A stretch of 64,000 nucleotides of DNA from Scilla litardierei (lineage: Eukaryota; Streptophyta; Magnoliopsida; Asparagales; Asparagaceae). The translations under genes and the position numbers were made by a program. Below are positions 23,565 through 34,739 of the stretch, in pieces; within the stretch, counting starts at the first letter, position 1; every line of letters begins with the position of its first letter. The stretch covers positions 324,307,938-324,371,937 of the forward strand of contig CM061141.1 of NCBI GenBank assembly GCA_030789695.1, in the 5' to 3' direction. Below the pieces are notes generated by a model. The model was not told where the DNA came from. It saw only the letters and a program-made list of their open reading frames with translations, and searched no databases.

Positions 23565-23735
23565 AAAGGGATATCTCACACAGAGGATTTAGGATTCCCA
23601 CAAAGAGATATCCTTACTCTCACACAGAGAGACCTCACACAGAGGATTTGTTCTTTCACACAGAAAGAACCAAACTCTCACACAGAGAGTAACTCCCACA
23701 AAGAGAGTAACTAATTCCCACAAAGAGAATTAGGG
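23565..23735. repeat. array of mini-hairpins with CACA/CACAAA loops
   Basis: At least six adjacent short inverted repeats share a conserved loop while the stem sequence changes, for example TTCTTTCACACAGAAAGAA, ACTCTCACACAGAGAGT, ACTCCCACAAAGAGAGT and AATTCCCACAAAGAGAATT. Stems are 4-7 bp. Covariation of the two sides across units suggests maintained pairing in RNA or DNA, or replication-slippage origin. Confidence 0.6.
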
Positions 23736-24194
23736 GAATCACAAAGGTGAAACGAAATAACACTTACCTATGCCTTGATATGATCTTACCAATGCGATGA
23801 AGAAGGCATGCAAGTGGAACTCAAGTGCTTGAGGTTAGCTTTGATTGCGCTTGATGATCTTTCTCTCTTCTAGGAATGAATCCTAACACTTCTCACTTGA
23901 GTGTATGAAATGAAGAGAAGAAAGATGTTCTCCAATAAGAGGAATGAGATTGAAATCCCTTGGAGAAATTCTCTAGAGCTTAGATGCTATAGCATAAGAA
24001 TGAAGCTCTAATTAGGGAATAGGGGAGGAGTGGCTTAGAGAAGAGATTAAATGATCTTCTATGATTTCCTAACCCTTTCAAGAAGTCTAAAGGAACTAAG
24101 CCAATCACAATATATAGGAAGCCAAAGGAACCCATAAAACCAGCCAAAAACCCAAAGGGAAGAAATCTGCAACGACTAGATTTTGGCAGTTTAT

Positions 24195-24735
24195 GGCATG
24201 AACAGTCGACTGATGATCATTAGACAGTCGACTGATCAACGGCTAGAAAATATCCCAACGGCTATAATCTGAGCCAGGACAGTCAACTGACGAAGACAAC
24301 ACAGTCGACTTAGAACAGGACATGCGCCTGTAAAACCTTCAGCTGGCGACTGCTGCAGGGGATGGAATAAAACAGAGAGCTGCACTCTTTCTCCAGATAA
24401 GCATACAGGCTACTGATGTCAATAATACAGTCGACTGTCATATTGTCATGCGACTGTAATTCCTTCATCAGTCGTCTGATGTATAAGATGGAGAAAAGAC
24501 ATAGAGATGCAGAGATTGTACTTACGCTACTCAGATGACCGTTGGCCAATTCCCAGGCGACTGTAAATCTACAGACGACTGTAAACTGAGAAGCAGTCGA
24601 CTGTAAGTAAAGCTCAAGTTTGAGTCAATTGAAATGTTGACTTGAGCTGTGCATATCAGTCGACTGTAGAAGGATCGACAGGCGACTGGAAATCACCCAG
24701 TCGACTGTAAACCCTTCATCAGACGACTGATGGAA
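24195..24735. repeat. array of CAGTCGACTG palindromes in the copia LTR
   Basis: Six exact copies of the 10 bp palindrome CAGTCGACTG and about nine one- or two-base variants (CGACTG cores) are irregularly spaced over about 540 bp. The core is a SalI site. The truncated 3' LTR begins inside the last copy, and the solo LTR at 12583-14231 has a related trio. It may be a multimeric regulatory site in U3; function is inferred only. Confidence 0.65.
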
Positions 24736-25215
24736 AGCCAGAGACTCCAAATGAGTCTTTGGACAAAGTGACCCTATTGGGTTGGATTCTATGATAATCT
24801 TAAGGCTCACTAAGATGGTGAAATGCAAATGCTTGAGAGTATGGCCATCTATCAAGGCATTACAATAATCCTAGACTCAAAAAGAGAAATGCAAGTAATT
24901 GAAATTACATGGATTACAAATTGCATCTCCTAGAGTCTAAGTCTTCAAGCTCACTATACCTTGATGCTCCCCATCATCTCCAAGCTTTGGCACTCCTTGA
25001 TGAATTTCCCTTCATCAAGCTCCAAGCTTGATCACACCATCACTCTTGGAGCTCTTTAGAACATTCCTTGTAATATCCTCCAAGTATTATGCTTTGTCTC
25101 ATCAACATATAATCATTAAGATAAACTGAGACTAAAACATAAGATTGATTAGCACACTAACATAATGTATTGATCATCATCAAAACAACGTTAGTCTTGA
25201 ACTCAAGAACTAACA

Positions 25216-25905
25216 AACGAGTGATTAAGTTAATGTGCCAAGACTTGCTATCACCATTGAAGCCACCATACGTTCGCCTTGATCGCCATTCAAGAGACCA
25301 TCAATGCGGACGAGCACAGATGGAGGAATTATAAACGCCGTGAAGGCGTTAACATGTGGGACTCCTACAAGAGACCCGAAGAGCAGAACGCAAAGGACCG
25401 AATTCTGGATACTTGACACCCCGGTATACAAAATCTCTATACACCTTTCTTCCACCTTACATTTCTCCTCCATAGCTCGGCCCGAGAACTCGTGCTTGGT
25501 CTCTCCGTGAACCAAGCTCGGTTCCACCGAAGCACTTCTTAGTCAAGATCTGACTTAGGCATTGTAGGGGACTTGGTCGGAACTAATGTCCGACCCCCTG
25601 ATGAGCTCTTCGTTTTGCAGATCCGAAGAGACGCCACCTCGCCGAAGCTTTCCTTCAGCGTACCATCGTTCGGATCCGAATGCGATCGTGCCAAAGCCCA
25701 TTCAACCGACCGATCTCGGAGGCTCTCAACCCACTGAAGCTACCCTTCAGTGCACTGTCGCTCGGACACATGCCTTCCCGCTCAAGCGAACTATCGGCCG
25801 ACCGACCCCGAAGGCCGTCCTCGTCTCTCAACGACAGTGACGACACTCGGACCTCAACTCTTGGGGAGACCAAAGATTTTGAGGGGATATCTTAAATGAA
25901 TTCGG
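25216..25905 (+). repeat. remnant resembling a Tat-lineage Ty3 LTR
   Basis: GC-richer block with ACTTAGGCATTGTAGGGGAC, CCCCGGTATACAAAATCTC and TTCGTTTTGCAG, phrases that recall the R-U5 end of plant Tat/Athila-type LTRs in the plus direction. There is no second copy and no coding motif. Open frames here overlap on both strands and are not convincing genes. Confidence 0.35.
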
Positions 25906-26469
25906 CGCCCCCGCCGAAGGCGCCCGCGAATGTTATGTTTTTCAGCAGAACGTTCTTTCTTAAATTGTGGTTTCTAATCATCCTTTCTTAAGATGGCATA
26001 CGAATCGTGAGTACAACTATTGCCCATGGAAGGATTTCTTGCCTTTTATAGACTTTGTAAGATCGTAAATATGCCGGTCATCATACTTATTTAATGTTGG
26101 CAAGATTAATTGATAAGAGACGTCATGGTATGGAACTGAGATGAACTTACATTCAGAATTCATAACTTTCAAATGAAAAATTGTAATCTGTTTATGTCGA
26201 TGCGTTTAATGTTATTAAATGGAGGGAGGCTGATTTTGATTGTCCCACACACACACTAAACTTGAAGTGAAAAGCAATCTGGTGAAAAGCAACAAGAAGA
26301 CGGTTATCTGTGGGCTTGGACTATTTGGTTTGGTTTGGTGTGAAGACCGAAGTAAACAACAAATTGATCCATAGTTGTGCAAGGACCAAACAAAAGAAAG
26401 GAATCTCAAAGTCCATAAAGTCCAGAAATAAAAGTTGGTAGCAGAAATAAAAGTTGGCAGCAACACATG
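25906..26469. other. no recognisable feature
   Basis: AT-rich sequence with one duplicated phrase (AGAAATAAAAGTTGG twice near 26424-26455). I see no gene, repeat end or RNA. Confidence 0.5.
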
Positions 26470-27165
26470 CCATTAAAATGTTGTGTTATGCATCACATTT
26501 ATAAGCTTGGATATGGCCTTTGAATATGGTGACACATGACATGTTAACTGGGATGTCTCGATCTGCTCTAAGGCGGGTGAACATCCTAGTATTGGGATGT
26601 GGGAAGTTTGGGTATAACTGGACTATAAGGGGCTGGACTGAGAAGTTGGGAAAAGTGATATGTGATATGCGATACTTACACCCACTCGCCTTTACCGGGA
26701 GTGGAGGGGACATACGGAGGTTGTGTTACTCTGTGAAGAGCCTCACTCCTGCCAGGGACGGGGGAGCTGAGAGGCCCGGCGTACAGTGCCCGTGTCCACT
26801 GCGTCGTGTGCTATATTCACCCCAAATTTGGGGTGAGGTCCAGGCCCTTATCTTTAGGTGATACCCAGGCTTCCAAAAATATCACTAACATTAACTAACT
26901 AATGAACCATATATGTGTTGTTGTTGCACACTCGTGTGTTGTACTTTTAACCTTGGTTGCTTGTACTCCTATTGCCGTTACACTCATAACCCTAAATGGT
27001 TTCTCCTACCCTAGTTAGCTTCCTACTGGGCACGTTTGACGTGCTCATTTTTCTTTCAGGTCTTGAGCAGAGGACACCAGAGCAGAGTGTCCCTCAGGGG
27101 ACTCCTTAGACGTGTGTTTTGGTTGGGGGACACCACTTTTGGGATATGTCTTGTGGTTGGGGGAC
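26470..27165 (+). repeat. probable Ty3 LTR fragment (Tekay-like, different family)
   Basis: Phrases such as ACCGGGAGTGGAGGGGACAT, CTCCTGCCAGGGACGGG and TTAGCTTCCTACTGGGCACG resemble U3-R segments of plant Del/Tekay LTRs. It is unlike the LTR at 207-3205. Two copies of GGTTGGGGGACACCAC near 27121 and 27158 form a short tandem duplication. Assignment rests on recalled motifs. Confidence 0.35.
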
Positions 27166-27170
27166 ACCAC

Positions 27171-28879
27171 CTTTATTTCCAGTTCTGTACGTATGCATGC
27201 ATGTATTAACAATATTATACTTATCTCAGACATCCTTGTGCATCGGTCGTCATTCACAAACTGTCATACCAGAAGCCCTTCATTGATTCTTAAAACAAAT
27301 ATTATGATAACCAACTAATAAATGGTGGACTAACTACCCAAAACCTACCATCTTTGGATCACAATAAGCTTCTAACTATGAGATTCTCAAAGTAGCTAGC
27401 TAGCACCTAGACAATATAAATTTGAAAAACGATAGGCGAGCTTAATGCTTCTTAAGTGAATAAAGCATGTATGGTAGTTAAATTTGAATAAAGCATGTAA
27501 TAATAATAATAATATTATTATTAATAACTGTTAAAAGTATTTTATGCCAAATAAATATGGCATATCAAGGAGCAAGTGTTCTAATTAATGATGTTTACAA
27601 TGTAGCTAACTGTTAAAAGTACTTTATGCCAAATAAATATGGCATATCAAGGAGCAATTGTTCTAATTAATGATGTTTACAATGTAAAACTAGACAAGCC
27701 ATGGCAGAATGTGATAAACACATGACACTCCAGGTGGCTTGGATCATCCCATTTTGCTTTTGTGAATGCCTGCACAGAACAAAACATTCATGGAGGACCC
27801 ACATTGGGAATTCGACATGACCTAGCTCTAAGTGTAAACATGTATTTCTAACTAGAAGCATGCATTATGCATGTGTATAACATGAAGTTTCCAATATTCT
27901 TGTGTATCCAATGCATATCTCCCAAAAATGCATATCTATGCATAACCAATAGCCAACCATTGCACTTACATATGCACCTTTACCTACTTTTAACGAGACA
28001 AACATAATACCATTCATACATCGCAAATCTGATACCAAGAAGACATCTTTCATGGGATGCTCACATGCATGATTCATATAATCTTTGCAAATCTAAACAC
28101 ATGAATTATCATCTTGAAAGATATAACTTACCATGTATGAGCAAATAACAATAAAAATACAGAAACCACGAAATAAGCCACGAAACATGCATTCATCATT
28201 CATCGGTAAAGAATCCCAACTCCAAGCCTGGTTCCATGGTTCCTCGTAATGCTTCAACTCTTTTTACGAGCTCCTAAAGCAAAATAGAAATTTTTGTCAT
28301 GATTAGGAAGATTCTTAAACTCTGATATTTCATTTTTACGACCCTACATCTAGCCATTAAAGGTGTTAAATCCATGCTAAAATAGTTCAATAGTACTTTA
28401 GAATGGATTCTAATATTTTAGAGATTTTCTGGTATTTTTACAATTTTTATGGTCAAAAGGCGTTTAAAATAAATTCGAAACATCTGGGGCTTTACTACAG
28501 CTTTATAGAACTCTATTCTATTAAAAAAGGCTATAACAATAAATCATCAAGTGTTCTAATTTTATCTATAATTCACCATGGGGCAGCGACTGGCGGTGGC
28601 CGACTATAGTGACCATCATCGATGACTATTCAGTCGTTGGAATCTGGCAAGAATTCTTTTTCCCTCTTTCAAAAACCCATGGATCTGTAATTTTTTTCTT
28701 GAAATTAAAAGTTAAAACCCATCAAAAGCGCTTATATAGGCTAGATAAAATTCTAATATAAAGTTAATTATGATGGAAATGAGAAAATTCGTACTCTAAC
28801 TCTAACTCGGACCTCAAGAGCTTTTCTTTTTCTTCTAGATTTCTCCTCTCCTTATCTTTGCCTCTTTCTTTTCTCTCTC
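27171..28879. repeat. 1.7 kb direct repeat, left copy
   Basis: Matches 36443-38162 at about 99%, offset 9272-9283 because of small indels. It starts CTTTATTTCCAG and stops in a CT-rich run. No TG/CA ends, primer site or flanking duplication is found, so it is treated as a segmental duplication. It contains an internal 82 bp tandem pair (27526-27607 and 27608-27689, unit with GCCAAATAAATATGGCATAT). Its short open frames are shared by both copies but unrecognised. Confidence 0.8.
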
Positions 28880-28934
28880 ATTGCCGCCTTTCAGTTTCAT
28901 CTGGTTAACTAGTTATTCTTGTTTTAATTCCCAG

Positions 28935-28976
28935 AATGTTACTGATGTATCTGGAAGGGAAACGCTTGTCCGTATC
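28935..28976 (+). pseudogene. RPS14: 40S ribosomal protein S14 (uS11) exon fragment
   Basis: After an acceptor-like TTCCCAG the 14 codons read NVTDVSGRETLVRI, matching the conserved HVTDLSGRETMVRI of uS11. The phrase TCCCAGAATGTTAC occurs on both sides of the exon, so its right end is rearranged. Upstream coding sequence is absent. The rest of the gene resumes at 31702. Confidence 0.75.
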
Positions 28977-29070
28977 CCAGAATGTTACGAATTTTGCCTT
29001 ATGGTTTATTTTTATACTTTAAATTGTTAAAGTGCCATGGTAATTGGTAAAATGATATATAAATTATATT

Positions 29071-29466
29071 TATATATATATAGAGGAAAATTTTCAAATG
29101 AGAACATTTCGCACCGTGCGAAAATGTTTTTAGTTTTTTTTGAAATTTTTTTCAAAAATTCTTTTTTCCACCCTCATTATATGTTGTTATACACCCCAAA
29201 AAATAATCGTTGAGAAATAATGTCATTTGGCCTTCGATCAAGGCATTTCATCAAATTCGCACGTTTTGAGACCGTTAAATTTGTAACGGGTGGATGTGTG
29301 CTCTAATCCCCAACGGGTTCACCCATTATTTTCCCTGGGGTATATAATTGTATGGATTAAACATCAAAAAAAAAAATTTGAAAAAAAATTTCAAAAATAT
29401 TTAAAAAAGGTTTTCGCACGGTGCGAAAACCCACTTTTTCACAACCGAATATCCCTATATATATAT
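29071..29466. mobile_element. MITE-like inverted repeat with TATA-rich ends
   Basis: The ends TATATATATAGAGGAAAATT and (reverse complement of the right end) TATATATATAGGGATATTCG are followed on both sides by the palindromic TTCGCACCGTGCGAA. It is about 395 bp with no coding capacity. A target duplication cannot be resolved in the TA repeats. The superfamily is not assigned. Confidence 0.55.
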
Positions 29467-29599
29467 TTGTATATATATAATTGTATTGGTTGATGAAGGC
29501 TGATATTGGATCGTAGGATGCACAAACTTAAGCTCTGAGAAGAAGATCCGAGAAGTGTTTTTAGATGAATTAGATAACTTCAGATCAAACAGGTGGATG

Positions 29600-29806
29600 T
29601 TAGATGTTCTTTAACAGTATTTGGTGATTGTTGAACACCGCTCGATTCAGCATGCGCCACCACATCGGAAGACGAGCTCGAGCAAGCCATTTGCGGTATT
29701 GTCAGGAAGCTGCATGCTGCAGTACGAGATCTTCCCATTGTTCAACACTTCAGCAATATCATCACTTGGGCCTCAGCCACCTGCCCCAGCTCCCCAACAG
29801 AAGGAA
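29600..29806 (+). pseudogene. cysteine-rich receptor-like kinase, end of ectodomain
   Basis: A plus-strand frame reads GSCMLQYEIFPLFNTSAISS followed by a Pro-rich linker (QPPAPAPQQKEG) and a donor-like GTCAGA. The first part matches the end of the second DUF26 (Gnk2-like) domain of plant cysteine-rich receptor-like kinases, where the Cys and the YEIxPF motif are conserved. The N-terminal part is not present. Confidence 0.6.
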
Positions 29807-30341
29807 GGTCAGAACCCTTTGTTGCTTAAACATTCTACATTAGCCACAGCCTAATTCAAATGGAACTTGTAAATCAACTAAAAAGAAAGTAGATGTGATG
29901 TGGAGTAGAAAATAAGCAGGAAGTTTTCATTCACAATCGTACGAACAAAAATGGAAACCAGCAAAAAAAAGTCCTAAAAAAGTTGAATTGATATGTCCAT
30001 AAACGAAAACCACTATAATATGTTAACCAAAAGACACATCGAAATAATAGAAACATGAAAAGTTTAATCATTGTCATAATCAATGGGTATTTGAGAAGAT
30101 TCGGGATAGTTCAGGAGTAGCTTTTGAATAATTTTCAAATTCACGAACATTTGGGGAACTTGTAGGCTTGTTACGGATTATAATCAGCTGGAACATTCTT
30201 TGACAACCAAAATGCTTCGTTGCAGTTTCAAAACTCTGTGCTGACTTGAGAATATAGATTGAGATGTCTATTTATAGTTGGAGAACTTGTAGTTTCAACA
30301 TATGTTACTATGTTTTAAGATGTCTATTTATTTATCCACAG

Positions 30342-30492
30342 CGGATATATGACACCAGAGTATGCTATGGATGGGTTTCTCTCCGTGAAGTCAGATGTAT
30401 ACAGCTTTGGAGTACTATTTTTAGAGATTGTAAGTGGGGAGAAGAATGGCCGATCACATTACGAGAGATACGGGCCGACTCTTCTCAAACAT
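30342..30492 (+). pseudogene. receptor-like kinase exon (activation segment)
   Basis: A 151-base exon bounded by ATCCACAG and GTGAGT. It encodes [20 protein letters not shown] then [15 protein letters not shown]: kinase subdomain VIII (TPE in place of the usual APE or SPE) and IX (DVYSFG). The length and phase match the corresponding exon of cysteine-rich and S-domain receptor kinases. Other kinase exons are missing, so it is an isolated fragment lying between two parts of the RPS14 pseudogene. Confidence 0.8.
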
Positions 30493-31701
30493 GTGAGTTT
30501 TTATATCCCTCGGTGGTTTCTTAGAATGAAAACACCAATACATGCGATGATTTTATCCATGCTACACACACATGACAGACTGAATGTTTTATAGAGGTTC
30601 TCCCCCAATTGAAATCTCAAAAAGATGTCTACTCATGGATATTTTCAAGGATCTCTCATCAATTTTTTTTAAAAGAGACAAAGCATTGCATATATTTAGA
30701 AATGTCGAAGGCAAAAAATGCTATAGACGAGAATTACACGTTATTACATGTATGAGTTGCACTATAATAGTTACACTAGCAACTGAATGAGGACTAGAGA
30801 CTAAAATTTGTAAATTACAAGTTTAAATAACTCTGACCTGTACTTTTCAATTAATAATGCTTTCTCTGTCAATGAGACCTGTCCTAATATGAATCCTAAT
30901 ATGACATTGCCACATGGGACACACATGCCATATGGGAGAACCCTCCTCTTTTGTATAATAGATTTCCGTTTTTCATTTTTTTTGCTGTTGATGGTTTAAA
31001 GAGCTCATAAAGAGAATATATACTGCAATTGATCAAATTTGGAGTTAAAGAGTTCTTACTTGTGAGGTTTGTTTTCTATTTAAATGATTTATCCTTAGAA
31101 ACCTTAACATCAGCCAGATAGATGATTTACGTAGGATAGAAAGGGATCATCCTTTCAAATATCCTTTCCCGCAATTTTAAGGTAGCTAGGGTTCTTATGG
31201 TCGTGTGTCTTAGGAAACCTGCCAACTCGCAATTTGTACTACATTAGTTTTTCTTGGCAAATGCTATGGCAAACTCCTTTTTTTTAAATCTATGATTTTG
31301 GTTCGATGCATTTGCTTCTACCTGCTAGGATTTGTATTCAGGAACACATTTGAAAGTTGGCTATGGCAACTGATAAACATTTATTCAAGTTAAAACAAGT
31401 GAAATTTGGGAGAAAGATAATGATTTAATCAATATGAAATGAATAAGCCAGAAAAGCACTTAAAAAGTGGTCATATTTAATTAAACCTGGCAAATGAAGC
31501 ACACAAGGCTAACAGGTGACTAGCGACTGATGTGCCTATGACAAATAGCATTATAGTTGATGAGCAAGAGCATCTCCCCAAATATTTTTTGTTCGTATGA
31601 TGAACTTTTTTTTGCTGATTATACATGAAATATATGATTTCACTTATGATTTGATTGCCATCGAATCACTCTCTAAAATGTATGCACTTGTAATAATGCA
31701 G

Positions 31702-32344
31702 GTGGAATGAAGGTCAAGGCTGATAGGGATGAATCATCTCCTTATGCTGCCATGCTTGTAGCTCAAGATGTTGCACAACGATGCAGGGTGTGTTATGTTG
31801 TTTGCACTTGCGAGAGGCACATCAATCTTTTGGAAAAATGTCCTCAGACTTGGTTTGAAATTTTGCTTGTTTTGCCTTCCCAGGAACTTGGGGTCACTGC
31901 CCTGCATATTAAGCTACAGGCCACTGATGGGAACAAGACTAAAACACCTGGTCCTGGTGCTCAGTCTGCACTCAGGGCACGTGCTCGATCTGAAATGAAA
32001 ATTGGTCGCATTGGTAATTTCCTTCTTCCATGTATCTTAGACTGTTAGATAATGGTTAAATTTTCAAATAATTGATATGGATACTTTGAAAGATCGTTAA
32101 CTAGCATTATTTTTCATCAGTCTTTCATCATATTTTAGAATTTAAAGCATTAACAATGAGATAAATATAATCATACGGTAACATGTCACTTCATTCACCC
32201 ATTGGTAAATTCAGGTATTGTTGCTGAAATGAGTTGAATCTTATTAAGTCATTCTTTGGTATTTGTTTGTTCTACAGAGGATGTGACACCGATTCCCATA
32301 GACAGCACTCGGAGGAAGGGTGGGAGAATGGAAGGAGGCTGTAG
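31702..32344 (+). pseudogene. RPS14: 40S ribosomal protein S14 (uS11), 3' exons
   Basis: Three exons with retained introns: 31702-31787 ([28 protein letters not shown]), 31884-32013 ([20 protein letters not shown], then [20 protein letters not shown]) and 32278-32344 (EDVTPIPIDSTRRKGGR). Introns have GT-AG ends. uS11 sits in the small subunit platform. Several normally invariant residues are changed (Gly to Asp in ATGGNK, Leu to Arg, Gly to Glu), and a one-base deletion near the end replaces the basic RRGRRL tail. The array of a CACTA end begins 40 bases downstream. It is a DNA-level copy, not a processed one. Confidence 0.9.
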
Positions 32345-32384
32345 TTCTGCATTCGTCGCTTATTTCTTTTTAATTTTGGGCTTT

Positions 32385-32977
32385 ATCCGCAACATTTTAT
32401 AAAAGTTGCAGTAGAGTTTTAAAAAACTATTTAAACCAGTTGTAACAGAAGTTTTCACAACCTTTTATAAAAGTTGTAATAGCAGTTTACACAACTTTTA
32501 AAGAAAGGTGTACTATTGCTGTATACAACCTTTTTATAAACGTTGTAATAATAGTTTCCACAACGTTTATTAAAAGTTGTACTATCTTTTTACCCTACCT
32601 TTTATAAAAGTTGTAATAGTAGTTTACACAACTTTTAAAAAAGTTGTAATATTGTTTTACACAACTTTTTGTAAATGATGTAATAAAAGTTTACACAACG
32701 TTTATTAAAGTTGTAATAGAAATTTACACAACGTTTATTAAAAGTTGTAATATCTTTATACACAATCTTTTTAAAATGTTGTAATATAAGTTTACATAAC
32801 GTTTCAAAAAGTTGTAATATTTATCTATTGCAGCTTTTGCTTACAACATGTAGAAAAAGTGGTGGAAGGAGCCGACCCTATTACAACTTCACATATTACA
32901 ACGTTTGTTAAAAAGTTGTCTGACCTCTATTACAACTTTTTAGAAGTTGTCAATGACCATTTTTGTTGTAATGCTTA
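32385..32977 (+). mobile_element. CACTA (En/Spm) transposon 3' subterminal array and end
   Basis: About 600 bases made of alternating direct and inverted copies of AAAAGTTGTAATA and TTACACAACTTTT, as in CACTA subterminal transposase-binding regions. It ends at 32977 with CCATTTTTGTTGTAATG, whose complement CATTACAACAAAAATGG is a one-base variant of the CACTACAAC-type terminus. The 5' end is not identified, so it is unclear how much upstream sequence (RPS14, kinase exons) belongs to it. Confidence 0.7.
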
Positions 32978-34103
32978 AAATCAAGCAACGACACGCAAGA
33001 CTTGGTAACGCAGTTTGGTGCACACACCATCTGCGGGGCCATGCCTAAAAAATCAGATTACTCCACTAAAATATCAATGAATACAATCACTAATACCGGA
33101 TATCTACCAGGAGGAACAAACTCCCCCTCAATACAAACCACGATGGGTGGTCTCTACCAACCCTATGGAGTAATCTATGCAAGCTCCCCTTGCATGCAAG
33201 ATCCACTTGCTGTACTGACTAGAATCAATTCCCTTGATCCCTATGTGCGTATCCGTCTGCCTCCCTCCTGGAGTTCTTCAAACAACTTTTTTCCAAAAGC
33301 CATGAAACCCTAGCCGCAAACTGCACTTCAATATATACCGTGCTCCCCCTCAACCTCATAGTAGATAAGGCAGGTCGCTTGATAAAATCCCGTGCAAATC
33401 CGCATCCCACAAATTTAGGAGTCACTTCGGGCAAGTGGTTCTGCAATATCTTTAATGGCTCTTTCAACCAATATTTGCGGGCCAATATATCTCCAACATA
33501 TCTTTCAATCATATCTGAGAGATAACTTCCTAATGCATCTTCAATGGTTCTTCTTTTTAACATCATATAACAGAATCCCTTGAAGAGAAAGCAATAAGCT
33601 CTGAAGTAATCCACCTCCAAACTTCTGAAAATTGTCATTGTTTTCAAAACTTTAGACCAACATGTTGGATCTCATGTTGCAACATGACGTTCAACATGAC
33701 ATGCAACATGACCAAAAATAAGATCTTTCAAACACGGATAATTAAAAACAACTGAAAAATCCAAGTACCACTAATGACAAAATAGTCCCAACAAAAAATA
33801 CCCAATTTTGGCTTCTATGATGCTTTGTATATCCTCATCTTCATGCCTTAGCTTCATCATGGTTCGTTGGACTTGGTTTGAGCGTCCACACCCCTCTTGA
33901 TTTTTCTTTCAAGGCGTTTGACTCGAATTTCGCTTTGGATAAGCTTCTTGGTCTTTATTTGAGTAATTTTGACTTTTGTTGACTTTTTACTTTGAGCTTC
34001 GTTTCTTTGACTTTGTGATTCCTACACTCTTATTGACTGAGATTAGGACTAATCATTTGTTAATCATCATCAAAACATAATTTAAGGTGCTTAATATCCA
34101 ACA
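32978..34103 (-). repeat. partial copia LTR, cut by the CACTA end
   Basis: In minus-strand sense it begins TGTTGGATATTAAGCACC at 34103 and continues with TTTGATGATGATTAACAAAT, the style of Sirevirus-type LTR starts. The other end is missing because the CACTA terminus abuts at 32977, so the CACTA element probably inserted into this LTR. The 140-codon open frame at 33225-33647 lies inside and is not considered a gene. Confidence 0.55.
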
Positions 34104-34289
34104 ATATATGCAATCTTCCCCGCGATCAGACTTACAATATGAATGTGTAACCAAATGTTTTTATATATGTAACAAAATTTTAACTAAGTAAAAAATGTAT
34201 ATCTACATCAATGTGCCACATAAATATAGTTTTCGAGTTTACATTCATGCGATCTTTGTTAACTCGAAGTACATGTGTATAAGAACAAC

Positions 34290-34735
34290 ACTTATGAGTA
34301 CTTTGAAGCTAATTCAAAATTCAACGGATTCATTAACCATTGTAGGTGCATCAAACCTCTATTTGGATCTGGAACCAATAATGTTTCGATCATACGGGGC
34401 ATGTAGGGACGAGCATAACATTGAAGCAGCTCATCCGTGGCTTCTTCGGGTAATGCAATAAATGTTTCTCGAACCCACGAAAGCTTGACCTTGGCATGTT
34501 GGTTTTTGGTGGATGCTTCACCCAAGAGCTGCACTATGAACTAATCCTAAGTGGAATGTCGCTCACCATGATATATGGCACGACTCTCAACAGGTAGACT
34601 CGTAATTATTGCCACAAGCTAAAGCGTGATCGTCATCTTACAATGTCGACTACGAAATGTGTTGGTCTCAGCCCCCATATCTTTGCCAATACATTAATTA
34701 ATGTCCTCTCCAACCTAATCCACTTCAACAAAACA
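34290..34735 (-). pseudogene. plant mobile domain (MAIN-like/PP7-long-like) remnant
   Basis: Minus-strand frame with KVKLSWVRETFIALPEEATD, LLQCYARPYMPRMIETLLVP, HLQWLMNPLNFELASKYSWG and LYREMCR in sequence, which follow the plant mobile domain pattern (VKLSWLRE, YARAYIL, LVHLRWL, YSWGSAALAWLYRELC). Upstream, near 34650-34680, ETNTFRSR is the usual ETHTFH block but is separated by stops. PMD proteins act in silencing and genome stability or are carried by transposons; this copy is dead. Confidence 0.6.
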
Positions 34736-34739
34736 CATA

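Larger units (their letters stand above)
23328..25215 (-). repeat. 5' LTR of the Sirevirus-like copia element (1888 bp)
   Basis: In element sense it starts TGTTAGTTCTTGAG at 25215 and ends GGGTCCCTTACA at 23328. The plus-strand flank at 25216-25220 is AACGA; the matching target repeat at the other end has been deleted. It contains an array of CAGTCGACTG palindromes (about 24195-24730) and a cluster of tiny hairpins (about 23565-23735), listed separately. Confidence 0.85.

Noticed and set aside
23565..23735. CRISPR-like array of short repeats
   Set aside because: Units are palindromic and variable, spacing is a few bases, and the context is a plant LTR.
29071..29466. Assigning the TATA-ended MITE to a named superfamily
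   Set aside because: The target duplication is hidden in TA repeats and the ends match no family I can name with confidence.
33225..33647. 140-codon minus-strand frame
   Set aside because: Lies inside a partial copia LTR, and the opposite strand is open too; no conserved motif.
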